34,948 nucleotides of DNA from Clostridiales bacterium (lineage in GTDB: Bacteria > Bacillota > Clostridia > Oscillospirales > Ruminococcaceae). Position 1 is the stretch's first letter; every line of letters begins with the position of its first letter. The stretch is taken from the NCBI GenBank assembly GCA_012523875.1, contig JAAYSW010000029.1, forward strand, positions 1-34,948. The letters run 5' to 3'. This document shows, piece after piece, positions 1 through 7,641 of this stretch. The position numbers and the translations under genes are program-made. The notes below the pieces were generated by a model that saw only the letters and a program-made list of their open reading frames with translations, was not told the DNA's origin and did not search any database.

Positions 1-10
1 CATTTCTTTG

Positions 11-42
11 GTTCGTTTCTTTGTGCGAGCAAAGAAATGAAC
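11..42. repeat. Imperfect hairpin-forming inverted repeat at the left edge
   Basis: A 13-base left arm (11-23) pairs with 30-42 around a 6-base loop, with one G/T mismatch. No T-tract follows on either strand, so it does not look like an intrinsic terminator. The context to the left is missing. Confidence 0.5.
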
Positions 43-103
43 ATAGGTATTTACTAAGTGTAACAAACAAATTATAACTCCGAGCGTTAGACTAAATCAA
101 CAC

Positions 104-175
104 AGAGCCTTGCGGCGACTGAGCATAGGAGCCCGACTGAGCATAGGAGCCTTGTGGCGACTGAGCATAGGAGCC
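104..175. repeat. Short direct repeats, three copies of an 18-mer plus a partial unit
   Basis: The 18-mer CGACTGAGCATAGGAGCC occurs exactly at 116-133, 134-151 and 158-175. A partial unit (GAGCCTTGCGG) precedes it at 104-114, and the piece between copies 2 and 3 is TTGTGG. The block lies beyond the typA terminator and no open frame is evident. Its role is unknown; it could be a remnant of an intergenic repeat family. Confidence 0.8.
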
Positions 176-189
176 TTGCGATTACTAAA

Positions 190-223
190 CATAATAACAA
201 AGGCATTCCACTAATAGAATGCC
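190..223 (-). terminator. Intrinsic terminator of typA
   Basis: On the minus strand, 17 bases after the typA stop codon, a 7-bp stem (217-223 with 202-208) closes an 8-base loop and is followed by a T-rich stretch (TTTGTTATTATG). The stem is short, so strength is uncertain. Confidence 0.6.
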
Positions 224-239
224 CGTTATAAAACTATTA

Positions 240-2051
240 TTATTTCCTTGATTTTGCCCTCATCGTATTACTTAATATCCTCTTTCTAATACGAATAGAA
301 TCTGGAGTAATCTCCAGCAATTCATCATCCGCTAAGAATTCCAAACTCTCCTCTAAACTCAACTTTCTAGGCGGAACCAGCCTCAACGCATCATCACTCC
401 CACTTGCCCTCATATTCGTAAGATGCTTCTTCTTGCAAACATTTACAACCAAATCCTCTGCTTTGGGGGATGCACCAACAACCATTCCCTCATAAACTGG
501 TGTGCCTGGTTCGATGAAGAGGCTACCCCTCTCCTGTGCATTATATAAGCCATACGCAATCGCTGTGCCTGGCTCATAGGATATAAGTGAACCCGTATTC
601 CTCCTTGAAATATCTCCCTTATATGGTTGATAATCAATGAATACACTACTCATAATTCCCTCACCTTTAGTATCCGTCAGAAACTCACTCTTATACCCAA
701 AAAGACCTCTTGAAGGCACTAGAAATTCAAGACGCATACGAGAACCTTGTGGATTCATTGATTGCAATTCAGCTTTTCTTGTACCCATCTTTTCCATAAC
801 AGCACCGACGCTTTCCTCAGGAACATCCACAATAAGCTGTTCGATAGGCTCACACTTCTTGCCATCAATCTCTTTAATTAAGACTCTGGGCGTTGAAACG
901 GATAATTCATAACCCTCACGTCGCATATTCTCAATAAGTATCGATAAATGCATTTCACCCCTGCCTGCGACCAAAAATGAATCCGTCGTTTCTGTGTCTG
1001 AAACTCTAATTGAAACATCTTTTAGTACTTCCTTATAAAGCCTGTCCCTAAGTTGTCTTGAAGTAACATATTTACCCTCCTTGCCAGCAAAAGGGCTGTC
1101 ATTAACGGAGAAAGTCATCTCAACGGTTGGCTCACTTATTTTTGTAAATGGCATAGGTTCAAAGTTTGCATTATCACAAATTGTATCACCTATAGTAATA
1201 TTTTCTATACCACTAACCCACACAATATCGCCAACCTTAGCTTCCTGTACTGGAGTACGATTAAGCCCCTCAATCTGAAAAAGCGATGCAATCTTTGCCG
1301 AGTATGGTTTCTTAGTATCATGATAATCGCCAACCATAATATTCTGGTTAACTTTAATGGAGCCTCTTTCAATCCTTCCTATTCCAATTCTTCCAACATA
1401 TTCATTATAATCTATGGATGAAACAAGCATTTGTAATGGTAAATCCTCTTCTCCTTTTGGTGGCTCTATATAGTTTATTATAGTTTCAAAAAGGGGAATT
1501 AAATCCTTCCCAGTTTCATACTGGCTCAAGGATGCAGTTCCACTCCTTCCAGAACAAAAAAGCAATGGACTTTCAAGTTGTTCCTCATTTGCATCGAGGT
1601 CAAGCAAAAGTTCTAAAACTTCATTGCCAATTTGGTCAAGCCTTGCATCAGGACGATCTATTTTATTAACAATAATTATAATTTTTTGCCCCATCTCAAG
1701 TGCTTTTGAAAGAACAAACCTTGTCTGTGGCATAGGGCCTTCCGCAGCATCAACAAGCAACAGAACACCATCTACCATGTTCAACACTCGCTCAACCTCA
1801 CCGCTAAAATCAGCGTGCCCAGGAGTGTCAATAAGGTTAATTTTTATATCCTTATAGCAGACAGATGTATTCTTCGCAAGAATTGTAATACCACGCTCCC
1901 TCTCAATATCATCGCTATCCATAATTCTATCGGCAATAACTTGGTTTTCTCTGAACGCTCCACCCTGTTTCAACATTTCATCAACTAAAGTAGTCTTTCC
2001 ATGGTCAACATGGGCAATAATCGCAATATTTCTTAAATCTTTTCTAATCAT
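240..2051 (-). CDS. typA: Ribosome-associated GTPase TypA/BipA
   Basis: A translational GTPase of the EF-G family that binds the ribosome and helps 50S assembly and stress adaptation. The 603-residue product has the normal family length. The G domain is at the N terminus: P-loop AHVDHGKTTL near residues 14-23, DTPGHADF near 76, and NKID. EF-Tu domain 2-like and EF-G III/V-like domains follow, and then the TypA-specific C-terminal domain ending in a basic tail. The ATG follows GAAGGGG at a normal distance. It is the last gene downstream of the tRNA array on the minus strand. A strong terminator lies only about 20 bp before its start codon, leaving no room for a promoter between them, so expression may depend on readthrough or on alternative folding of the leader. 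Assignment is secure. Confidence 0.97.
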   Translation of the reverse strand: MIRKDLRNIAIIAHVDHGKTTLVDEMLKQGGAFRENQVIADRIMDSDDIERERGITILAKNTSVCYKDIKINLIDTPGHADFSGEVERVLNMVDGVLLLVDAAEGPMPQTRFVLSKALEMGQKIIIIVNKIDRPDARLDQIGNEVLELLLDLDANEEQLESPLLFCSGRSGTASLSQYETGKDLIPLFETIINYIEPPKGEEDLPLQMLVSSIDYNEYVGRIGIGRIERGSIKVNQNIMVGDYHDTKKPYSAKIASLFQIEGLNRTPVQEAKVGDIVWVSGIENITIGDTICDNANFEPMPFTKISEPTVEMTFSVNDSPFAGKEGKYVTSRQLRDRLYKEVLKDVSIRVSDTETTDSFLVAGRGEMHLSILIENMRREGYELSVSTPRVLIKEIDGKKCEPIEQLIVDVPEESVGAVMEKMGTRKAELQSMNPQGSRMRLEFLVPSRGLFGYKSEFLTDTKGEGIMSSVFIDYQPYKGDISRRNTGSLISYEPGTAIAYGLYNAQERGSLFIEPGTPVYEGMVVGASPKAEDLVVNVCKKKHLTNMRASGSDDALRLVPPRKLSLEESLEFLADDELLEITPDSIRIRKRILSNTMRAKSRK

Positions 2052-2071
2052 AAATACCCCTTCATAATCAT

Positions 2072-2101
2072 AAAAAATGACCGCCCCTAAAAGGAACGGT
2101 C
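2072..2101 (-). terminator. Terminator between tRNA array and typA, possibly an attenuator
   Basis: On the minus strand a 9-bp stem (2093-2101 with 2079-2087, containing two G-U pairs) with a 5-base loop is followed by ATTTTTT, a good intrinsic terminator. It ends the tRNA-Tyr transcript just before the typA ribosome-binding site. Upstream segments 2139-2145, 2122-2128 and 2093-2098 can pair in mutually exclusive ways (see findings). Confidence 0.8.
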
Positions 2102-2162
2102 CTTCTCACCAACAAAAGAAACGTTCCCCACAGCCGCAGAGAACGCTCATCTAAACATCGTA

Positions 2163-2247
2163 TGGTGGGAGTGGACGGATTTGAACCATCGAAGCGAATT
2201 GCAGCAGATTTACAGTCTGCCCCCTTTGGCCACTCGGGAACACTCCC
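2163..2247 (-). tRNA. tRNA-Tyr (anticodon GTA)
   Basis: The minus-strand product folds as a class II tRNA. The 7-bp acceptor is formed by 2241-2247 and 2167-2173, the anticodon loop reads CTGTAAA (GTA anticodon), there is a long variable arm, and the T-loop is TTCAAAT. Discriminator A and an encoded CCA (2163-2165) are present. It is the third and last tRNA of the array. Confidence 0.97.
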
Positions 2248-2299
2248 TTATATTAAGCTTAGAAAAAAATCGTGAGGGAGGAAACCTCTCCTCACAATT

Positions 2300-2375
2300 T
2301 GGAGCTGGTGGACGGATTTGAACCCCCGGCCTGCTGATTACAAGTCAGCTGCTCTACCAACTGAGCTACACCAGC
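2300..2375 (-). tRNA. tRNA-Thr (anticodon TGT)
   Basis: A class I tRNA on the minus strand with acceptor pairs 2369-2375/2304-2310. The anticodon loop is CTTGTAA, giving anticodon TGT, which reads ACA. The T-loop is TTCAAAT, the discriminator is U, and CCA is encoded at 2300-2302. It has its own promoter directly upstream. Confidence 0.97.
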
Positions 2376-2390
2376 ATTGTAACGTTATAA

Positions 2391-2419
2391 AGTATAACAT
2401 ATACAATTTATTTTGTCAA
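2391..2419 (-). promoter_or_regulatory. Sigma-A promoter upstream of tRNA-Thr
   Basis: On the minus strand a perfect TTGACA (2414-2419) is separated by 17 bp from TATACT (2391-2396). It lies about 16 bp upstream of the tRNA-Thr 5' end, so transcription should start almost at the tRNA. Confidence 0.85.
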
Positions 2420-2431
2420 GCTTTTTTTGTA

Positions 2432-2481
2432 GTTTTATAAGTTTTTATTTATTCTTTTGAAATAAAAACAATTTATAAAAC
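2432..2481. repeat. AT-rich long inverted repeat between tRNA-Pro and tRNA-Thr
   Basis: Arms 2432-2450 and 2460-2481 pair over 9 plus 10 bp with a small bulge. No T-tract follows the stem on the minus strand, so it is not a typical terminator. It may act as a processing hairpin in the tRNA precursor. Confidence 0.5.
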
Positions 2482-2482
2482 A

Positions 2483-2559
2483 TGGTCGAGGCGACAGGAC
2501 TTGAACCTGCGGCATCTTGGTCCCAAACCAAGCACTCTACCAAACTGAGCTACGCCTCG
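2483..2559 (-). tRNA. tRNA-Pro (anticodon TGG)
   Basis: A class I tRNA on the minus strand with acceptor pairs 2553-2559/2487-2493. The anticodon loop is TTTGGGA (anticodon TGG), the T-loop is TTCAAGT, the discriminator is A, and CCA is encoded at 2483-2485. It is the first tRNA of the array. Confidence 0.97.
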
Positions 2560-2570
2560 TTGTTGACGAT

Positions 2571-2604
2571 TGTGTGTGATAAATTCCCTTTAAAATCACA
2601 CACA
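2571..2604. repeat. Hairpin in the tRNA-Pro leader
   Basis: A perfect 10-bp inverted repeat (2571-2580 with 2595-2604, TG/CA-rich) with a 14-base loop lies between the array promoter and tRNA-Pro. A role in 5' processing is possible but unproven. Confidence 0.6.
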
Positions 2605-2658
2605 TAGAAGATTAGCAAAATATCCTCCACTCTGTTTGCGTCATCAAACAGCTTTATC

Positions 2659-2687
2659 ATTATACAACAATATTTTTTATTTGTCAA
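2659..2687 (-). promoter_or_regulatory. Consensus sigma-A promoter of the tRNA array
   Basis: On the minus strand a perfect TTGACA (2682-2687) and a perfect TATAAT (2659-2664) are separated by 17 bp, with an A/T-rich stretch upstream resembling an UP element. It points at tRNA-Pro-Thr-Tyr. Confidence 0.92.
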
Positions 2688-2780
2688 GCCTTTTTTAAAA
2701 AAAAGTTTTATTTTTTAAGAAACCATGTTTTATAAGGGTATATAAAAATATACCCTTAATACATTCTAAACTTATTTTAA

Positions 2781-3071
2781 CTAATCCTCATTTGAATCAG
2801 GATCCTTCTCAAAATCATCAACTACGCCATCAATATCTTCAAATGATGCCAAATCCATATCTGCATCATCAATTTCTTCTGATGGAATTTCTATATCTAA
2901 ATCTGCGTCATCATCACAACAACATCCACAAAAATCGTCCTCATAGATATCAAAATCGTCTGGGTCGCAATAAATCCCCAATTCCCTACGCTTTTTCAAT
3001 ATAATTGTAACTGCCAAAGCCGTAACTGCACCAACAGCTGCTGCAATGCCTATAACCGTTTTCATCTTCAT
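2781..3071 (-). CDS. Small acidic, Cys-containing membrane-anchored protein, unknown
   Basis: A predicted protein of 96 residues. A hydrophobic segment covers residues 5-25 and is followed by KKRR, which suggests a single N-terminal membrane helix with the rest in the cytoplasm. The remainder is strongly acidic, with many Asp, and contains Cys35 and a tight cluster Cys48, Cys50, Cys51 and Cys52 flanked by Asp. The frame opens at a TTG at 3083, but the ATG at 3071 has GGAG 6 bases upstream and is preferred. I do not recognise a family. The Cys/Asp cluster could bind metal, which is inference. It stands alone between the tRNA array and rsmE. Confidence 0.7.
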   Translation of the reverse strand: MKMKTVIGIAAAVGAVTALAVTIILKKRRELGIYCDPDDFDIYEDDFCGCCCDDDADLDIEIPSEEIDDADMDLASFEDIDGVVDDFEKDPDSNED

Positions 3072-3268
3072 AGCATACTCCAATTCTCCGCAAATATATT
3101 TTATTAGCTTACAGCCACCATTGCGGGTATGACTGCAGCCGTTTAGCTTGTCCTCAGCACTTATTAATGACTTAAAAATATAATATCCTTTTTAATAAAT
3201 ATAATCAAAATTAAATAATAAAGCTTGTATATATTATATCATATATTCTCCCATATTTCAATAATAAT

Positions 3269-3988
3269 TTATAAATTTTTTGTTAATAACATTGCTATTG
3301 AAATCGCAGCTAGTGGTGCTGTTTCACATCTTAAAATCCTATGCCCCAGCCAAAGTGGCTGTACTCCATAACTCTTTGCAAGCGTGATTTCAGACTCCTC
3401 AAAACCACCCTCACTTCCAACAAGTATCGCCATACTTTCAACTTTTTCAACATTGGTTTCAGTAAATCTTATACCACCCTTTTCATAAAGCACCAACGGA
3501 CAGTCAACCTTTGCCATCTCTTTCAACGCTTCCTCAAGCTTTACAAACGGCGTAACTTCGGGGATTATCCCCCTCCCAGACTGCTTTGATGCCTCAAGTG
3601 AAATTTTATTATACCTCACAAGCTTTTTAGCAAAATCCTTTTCACTAGGTCTTGAAACACATCTATTCGTCAAAACAGGAACAATTCTTGACACACCCAG
3701 TTCAACAGATTTCTGTATAATACTTTCCATCTTATCATTCTTTGGTATCGCCTGATATAAGGTTAGGGAAATATTCGGTTCAGCCAAGCATATTTGAGGA
3801 TCTCCTGCTTTTAAAATTACCATATCGCTAGAAATATTTATAATCTCACATGAATAATCCATACCCCTCGCACAAATGATAATCTCATCACCAATTTTCA
3901 TTCTCAACGAACGTCCAATATGCCTTGCATCATCGCCAGTCATTATTACTTCTTTACCTAAAACTTCATCCACAAAAAAACGCGGCAT
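3269..3988 (-). CDS. rsmE: 16S rRNA (uracil-1498-N3)-methyltransferase RsmE
   Basis: Methylates N3 of U1498 in helix 44 of 16S rRNA, with S-adenosylmethionine as donor. At 239 residues it has the family length. The N-terminal PUA-like part begins MPRFFV and contains GDDARHIGRSLRMKIGD. The C-terminal SPOUT domain has the knot motifs LVGSEGGFEESE and LGHRILRCETAPLAA. The ATG at 3988 matches the conserved N terminus. It is a single gene here; in many Firmicutes prmA is next to it, but not in this window. Confidence 0.95.
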   Translation of the reverse strand: MPRFFVDEVLGKEVIMTGDDARHIGRSLRMKIGDEIIICARGMDYSCEIINISSDMVILKAGDPQICLAEPNISLTLYQAIPKNDKMESIIQKSVELGVSRIVPVLTNRCVSRPSEKDFAKKLVRYNKISLEASKQSGRGIIPEVTPFVKLEEALKEMAKVDCPLVLYEKGGIRFTETNVEKVESMAILVGSEGGFEESEITLAKSYGVQPLWLGHRILRCETAPLAAISIAMLLTKNL

Positions 3989-4183
3989 ATCATTACCTCA
4001 ATAATAAAATTAACCCTTGCGTAGATTTATTTTATATGTATGTTATACGCAAAAAGTCGCAAAAAATTCTTTATTATATCATTATACATTAATTCTTTTA
4101 AACAAGCAAGGCTCAGAATAATTACTGGAATATTGTACAATTAATTTAGTGGAAATGCACAAATTATAATTATTATAATTGAC

Positions 4184-4212
4184 TTGACCATCTTTCTATG
4201 ATATTATTTAAT
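4184..4212 (+). promoter_or_regulatory. Candidate promoter of the lipoprotein gene at 4267
   Basis: TTGACC (4184-4189), a 17-bp spacer and TTTAAT (4207-4212), about 55 bp upstream of the start codon. The rest of the 278-bp gap between rsmE and this gene shows no other feature. Confidence 0.5.
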
Positions 4213-4266
4213 GGAGAATGTTTATTGATACTTTCTACTAATTTCACGCATGAAAGGTAGTTTAAC

Positions 4267-4887
4267 ATGAAAAAAGCAATATCAATTTTTTTAACAATAT
4301 TTATGCTGGCAATATTTTTTACTGGCTGTTCAAAAGAGGAATCTTCTAGAGAAAATGTAAAGATGACAGATTTACCCTACGGCTCAACAATGGTTGATGA
4401 CAATAAAAACTATAAAATACCAATTCTATATGATAAGCGTTTTCTTGAGGCGAGTCAGCTTGAGGCTATCACCAATTATTACTATGCAGTTCAAGAAAAT
4501 GATTTAGAGCTATACAACTCAACTATGATTCCCATCTTTTCTGATTATATTAAGGCTAATAGCTCAACTGGGGAGGCTGATTCTAAATATATGCTTGAAA
4601 ATGCCCACTCAACTATAAATGTAATGATTGGGGGAAGTTTTGAAATTAAATCATGTGAAGTTACTGGAATTACATCGGAACATATAACTTCTGGAATAGA
4701 TACCCTCCTTGAGAAAATGGATTTGGTTTCTGAGAAAATTGATGGTACAAAGATTTCAGATAAAGTCACAAAGGCATATGCTATCACCCTTAACTTTACA
4801 GTTAAAAGCGAGGAGAATTCAGCAATAATACCAGATGATATCCTTTTCCTATTCGAAATTGATAATAAATTTTATGTAATGTTTTAA
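4267..4887 (+). CDS. Putative lipoprotein of unknown function
   Basis: A predicted exported lipoprotein of 206 residues. The signal peptide is MKK followed by a hydrophobic stretch and the lipobox FTGC, with lipidation expected at Cys21. The mature part is soluble with mixed alpha/beta character (for example LEAITNYYYAVQENDLELYN) and shows no motif I recognise. A small accessory domain is possible but is a guess. The gene runs against the main leftward direction of this arm, head-on to replication. It shares a bidirectional terminator with the converging phosphorylase gene. Confidence 0.75.
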   Translation: MKKAISIFLTIFMLAIFFTGCSKEESSRENVKMTDLPYGSTMVDDNKNYKIPILYDKRFLEASQLEAITNYYYAVQENDLELYNSTMIPIFSDYIKANSSTGEADSKYMLENAHSTINVMIGGSFEIKSCEVTGITSEHITSGIDTLLEKMDLVSEKIDGTKISDKVTKAYAITLNFTVKSEENSAIIPDDILFLFEIDNKFYVMF

Positions 4888-4956
4888 TAATGAATAGTAT
4901 CCCTATCAATTTAAAACATTAATCCATTACATAAATTAATTTCTAATTATAAAATT

Positions 4957-4989
4957 AAAATCTGACGACATTTATGCCGTCAGATTTTT
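4957..4989. terminator. Bidirectional terminator between the lipoprotein and phosphorylase genes
   Basis: An 11-bp perfect stem (4957-4967 with 4978-4988) has a 10-base loop, T-run on the plus side and A-run on the left, so it can terminate both converging genes. On the minus strand it starts just past the phosphorylase stop codon. Confidence 0.85.
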
Positions 4990-4991
4990 TA

Positions 4992-7388
4992 TTATCCTAA
5001 AATAACAACTATTTTATTATTATCAGCTAGTTTATCCATTGCTAGAAAATTATCAGCTAACTTTTCACCATTAAGCATCATCTCTTTAACACCACTTTGA
5101 ACATGGTTAGGATTTTTTATCTCAATAAAGAGTTTCTTTCCTCTGAAATCCTTTTCAATTGTAAAGCCGTCCCATTCTGATGGAATTGAAGGTGAAATTA
5201 CAAGCCCATCCGCATTCGGACGCATACCACAAATACCCTCAACACAACCAACCATTACAGTTGAAGCTGTACCTGTGAGCCAATGAACATGGGATCTGCC
5301 TTCATGAGGGGATGCCTTACTTTCAGTAAATTGCCCATGTACATATGGTTCAATTACCCTTATTTCAGCCTTGTCATTCATGGATGCAGGGGAAGTTTCC
5401 ATAAAGTATTCAAAAGCTCTATCACCATTACCAAGCAAACTCTCAGCAAGTATCACCCAACCCTGTGATTGAGAGAATATTCCACCATTCTCCTTTGTAT
5501 CAGGATTGAATATATGCATTAATGCACCTTCAAAATAATGCTCCATATATGGTGGGTCAAGCAGCTTCAAACCATATGGTGTGTTCAATATCTTATTCGC
5601 TGTATCCATAGCTACCTTACCCTTTTCCCCCGTTGCAAAGCCTGAAATAACAGACCAGCTTTGGGGATTGAGCCACATTGATGCCTCTGGGTCCTTTTTA
5701 GCTCCAACAATAACGCCATCTTCACGGATACCACGAATAAATCTATCCTCATCCCAACATTTTTCTAAAGCATCACCAAGATTTTTCTGGTTCACACTTA
5801 TATAATCGATATACTCCATATCTTTTCTATCAACAGCCATATCTTTCAACACGCACATTGCATAATAAAGTTGAAATGCGACAAAGGTACTCTCACCTTT
5901 TTTACCCAACCTCAGACAATCATTCCAATCTGCATGAAGTCCTGCCGGCATATTATTATCACCCATACGCTCCATTGAGAACTGAACAGCTTTTTTCAAA
6001 TGCTCATAAACCGTATCTTCTCCACCATTTGCATAAACTATAACTTCATCTAAGAATGATTTATTTCCACTTTCTCCGATATATTTAACTATTGTTGGGA
6101 ATAACCACAATGCATCATCTGCACGATATGATGGATGTCCTGTTTCCTTGACATACGATGGGTCATCAGGTGTATCCTCAAACCCTGCATTATGATTAAA
6201 CTTAACAAGAGGTAACCCTCCGCCATTATTAACTTGTGCTGAAAGCATAAATCTAATCTTATCAGCCGCAAGCTCTGGATCAAGATGAATAATCCCCTGT
6301 ATATCCTGAACAGTATCTCTATATCCATATCCATTACGAAGTCCACAATAAACTAATGATGCAGCCCTAGACCAAATAAATGTTATAAAGCACTGATAAG
6401 CATTCCACACATTAATCATATTATTAAACTCATCACTTGGGGTATTAACCTTAAATCTATCCAACTTTGAATGCCAGTAGTTTTTTAATTCTGCGATTTC
6501 CTCATCGACCTTGCCCACAACCTTATACTCATTAAGGATAGCATCTGCCGCTACTGCATTTTTCTGTCCTAAAACATAAATAAGTTCAACTGTTTGTCCA
6601 GGTTCAAGTATAATATCTGATTGCAATGCACCACATGAATTTAGATTGAAATTCACCTTATTATCGCATCTACCCCTTTCAACAGCTATCGGGTTTGCAT
6701 AGGTTCTATATTCGCCGATAAAATCATCTAAACTTCCATTATAGGCAGTAATATCAGCTCCAACCATACCAAAGAAGCGTTCCATATTATTTGAACCATT
6801 TTCGTCTTTTTTGCTATTTTCATTAATATGCTGAATAATTTTATTACCCTCAAAGCTTGTCCTTGAAACGAATAGAGAATATTGTAAATTCACTTGGTCT
6901 TGTTCATAATTATCCTCATTTGTAAATTCGATAAATCCAAATGTAGAAAGGTTTCTTGGCTTAGTATCGTTATTTGTAATCCTTGAACACCAAACCTCAT
7001 GAGTTTTATCAAGCGGTACATAATAAGTCACTTCAGAAACTATCTTTTCATATTCAGCCCTTATCAATGTATAGGCTGTGCCATGAATACATTCACTTTT
7101 ATATTTATCTAAAGGCTTACCAACTGGCTGCCATGATGCTGACCAATAATCATTTAAATCATTATCCCTTATATAAATATATCTGCCAGGTAGGGCCATA
7201 TTTGAGTTAAATCTATAACGAGTAATTCTTCCGTTAGCTCCACTTTTAACAAAGCTATAGCCTGCTGCATTATTTGATATAATCGCCCCATACTCAGGTG
7301 AACCTAAATAATTTGTCCATGGTGCTGGAGTATCAGGCTTTGTTATAATATATTGCTTATTTTCCAAGTCAAAATATCCATATTTCAT
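4992..7388 (-). CDS. GH94 family disaccharide phosphorylase (cellobiose/chitobiose phosphorylase-like)
   Basis: A cytoplasmic inverting phosphorylase that splits a beta-linked disaccharide with phosphate into a sugar 1-phosphate and a free sugar. At 798 residues it has the length of GH94 enzymes. The N terminus (MKYGYFDLENKQYIITKPD, then WTNYLGSPEYGAIISN) is typical of cellobiose and N,N'-diacetylchitobiose phosphorylases, and an (alpha/alpha)6 barrel follows. Asp487 in the motif HADWNDCLRLG sits where the family's catalytic acid lies. The RYRF and NYLG pieces and the VILG-like C terminus resemble the chitobiose enzymes as much as the cellobiose ones, so the sugar cannot be fixed from sequence. 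The start has AAAGGAG nine bases upstream. No transporter or regulator is next to it. Confidence 0.93.
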   Translation of the reverse strand: MKYGYFDLENKQYIITKPDTPAPWTNYLGSPEYGAIISNNAAGYSFVKSGANGRITRYRFNSNMALPGRYIYIRDNDLNDYWSASWQPVGKPLDKYKSECIHGTAYTLIRAEYEKIVSEVTYYVPLDKTHEVWCSRITNNDTKPRNLSTFGFIEFTNEDNYEQDQVNLQYSLFVSRTSFEGNKIIQHINENSKKDENGSNNMERFFGMVGADITAYNGSLDDFIGEYRTYANPIAVERGRCDNKVNFNLNSCGALQSDIILEPGQTVELIYVLGQKNAVAADAILNEYKVVGKVDEEIAELKNYWHSKLDRFKVNTPSDEFNNMINVWNAYQCFITFIWSRAASLVYCGLRNGYGYRDTVQDIQGIIHLDPELAADKIRFMLSAQVNNGGGLPLVKFNHNAGFEDTPDDPSYVKETGHPSYRADDALWLFPTIVKYIGESGNKSFLDEVIVYANGGEDTVYEHLKKAVQFSMERMGDNNMPAGLHADWNDCLRLGKKGESTFVAFQLYYAMCVLKDMAVDRKDMEYIDYISVNQKNLGDALEKCWDEDRFIRGIREDGVIVGAKKDPEASMWLNPQSWSVISGFATGEKGKVAMDTANKILNTPYGLKLLDPPYMEHYFEGALMHIFNPDTKENGGIFSQSQGWVILAESLLGNGDRAFEYFMETSPASMNDKAEIRVIEPYVHGQFTESKASPHEGRSHVHWLTGTASTVMVGCVEGICGMRPNADGLVISPSIPSEWDGFTIEKDFRGKKLFIEIKNPNHVQSGVKEMMLNGEKLADNFLAMDKLADNNKIVVILG

Positions 7389-7440
7389 TTGGAATCTCCT
7401 TTTCTAATAGAATTATACTTAATAAAATAAAACTACTTCA

Positions 7441-7469
7441 ATAATAACATTAATTATACTTTTTTGCAA
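7441..7469 (-). promoter_or_regulatory. Candidate promoter of the GH94 gene
   Basis: Minus strand TTGCAA (7464-7469), 17-bp spacer and TATTAT (7441-7446), about 50 bp upstream of the start codon. Confidence 0.55.
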
Positions 7470-7582
7470 GGTAGTTTAACATAGAATGGCATTGTTTTTG
7501 AAAGGTTAATGGGGTGGGAATATATGATAACGCCTAATTTATATATATTTGATAAAACTAGAATAACATTACTTTAGTATGA

Positions 7583-7621
7583 AAAGCAAAAGCTACAAGA
7601 CAGGTATTATGCCTTGTAGCT
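7583..7621 (-). terminator. Terminator of the lipoprotein gene ending at 7642
   Basis: A 9-bp stem (7613-7621 with 7591-7599) around a 13-base loop is followed on the minus strand by TTTTGCTTTT. It lies about 20 bp after the stop codon. Confidence 0.75.
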
Positions 7622-7641
7622 ATAAATTATTATTTTACACA

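Noticed and set aside
2072..2160. T-box riboswitch before typA
   Set aside because: No AGGGTGGNACCGCG-type T-box sequence or specifier stem is visible; only alternative hairpins remain.
2432..2481. Intrinsic terminator between tRNA-Pro and tRNA-Thr
   Set aside because: The stem is long but pure A/T-rich and no T-tract follows on the minus strand.
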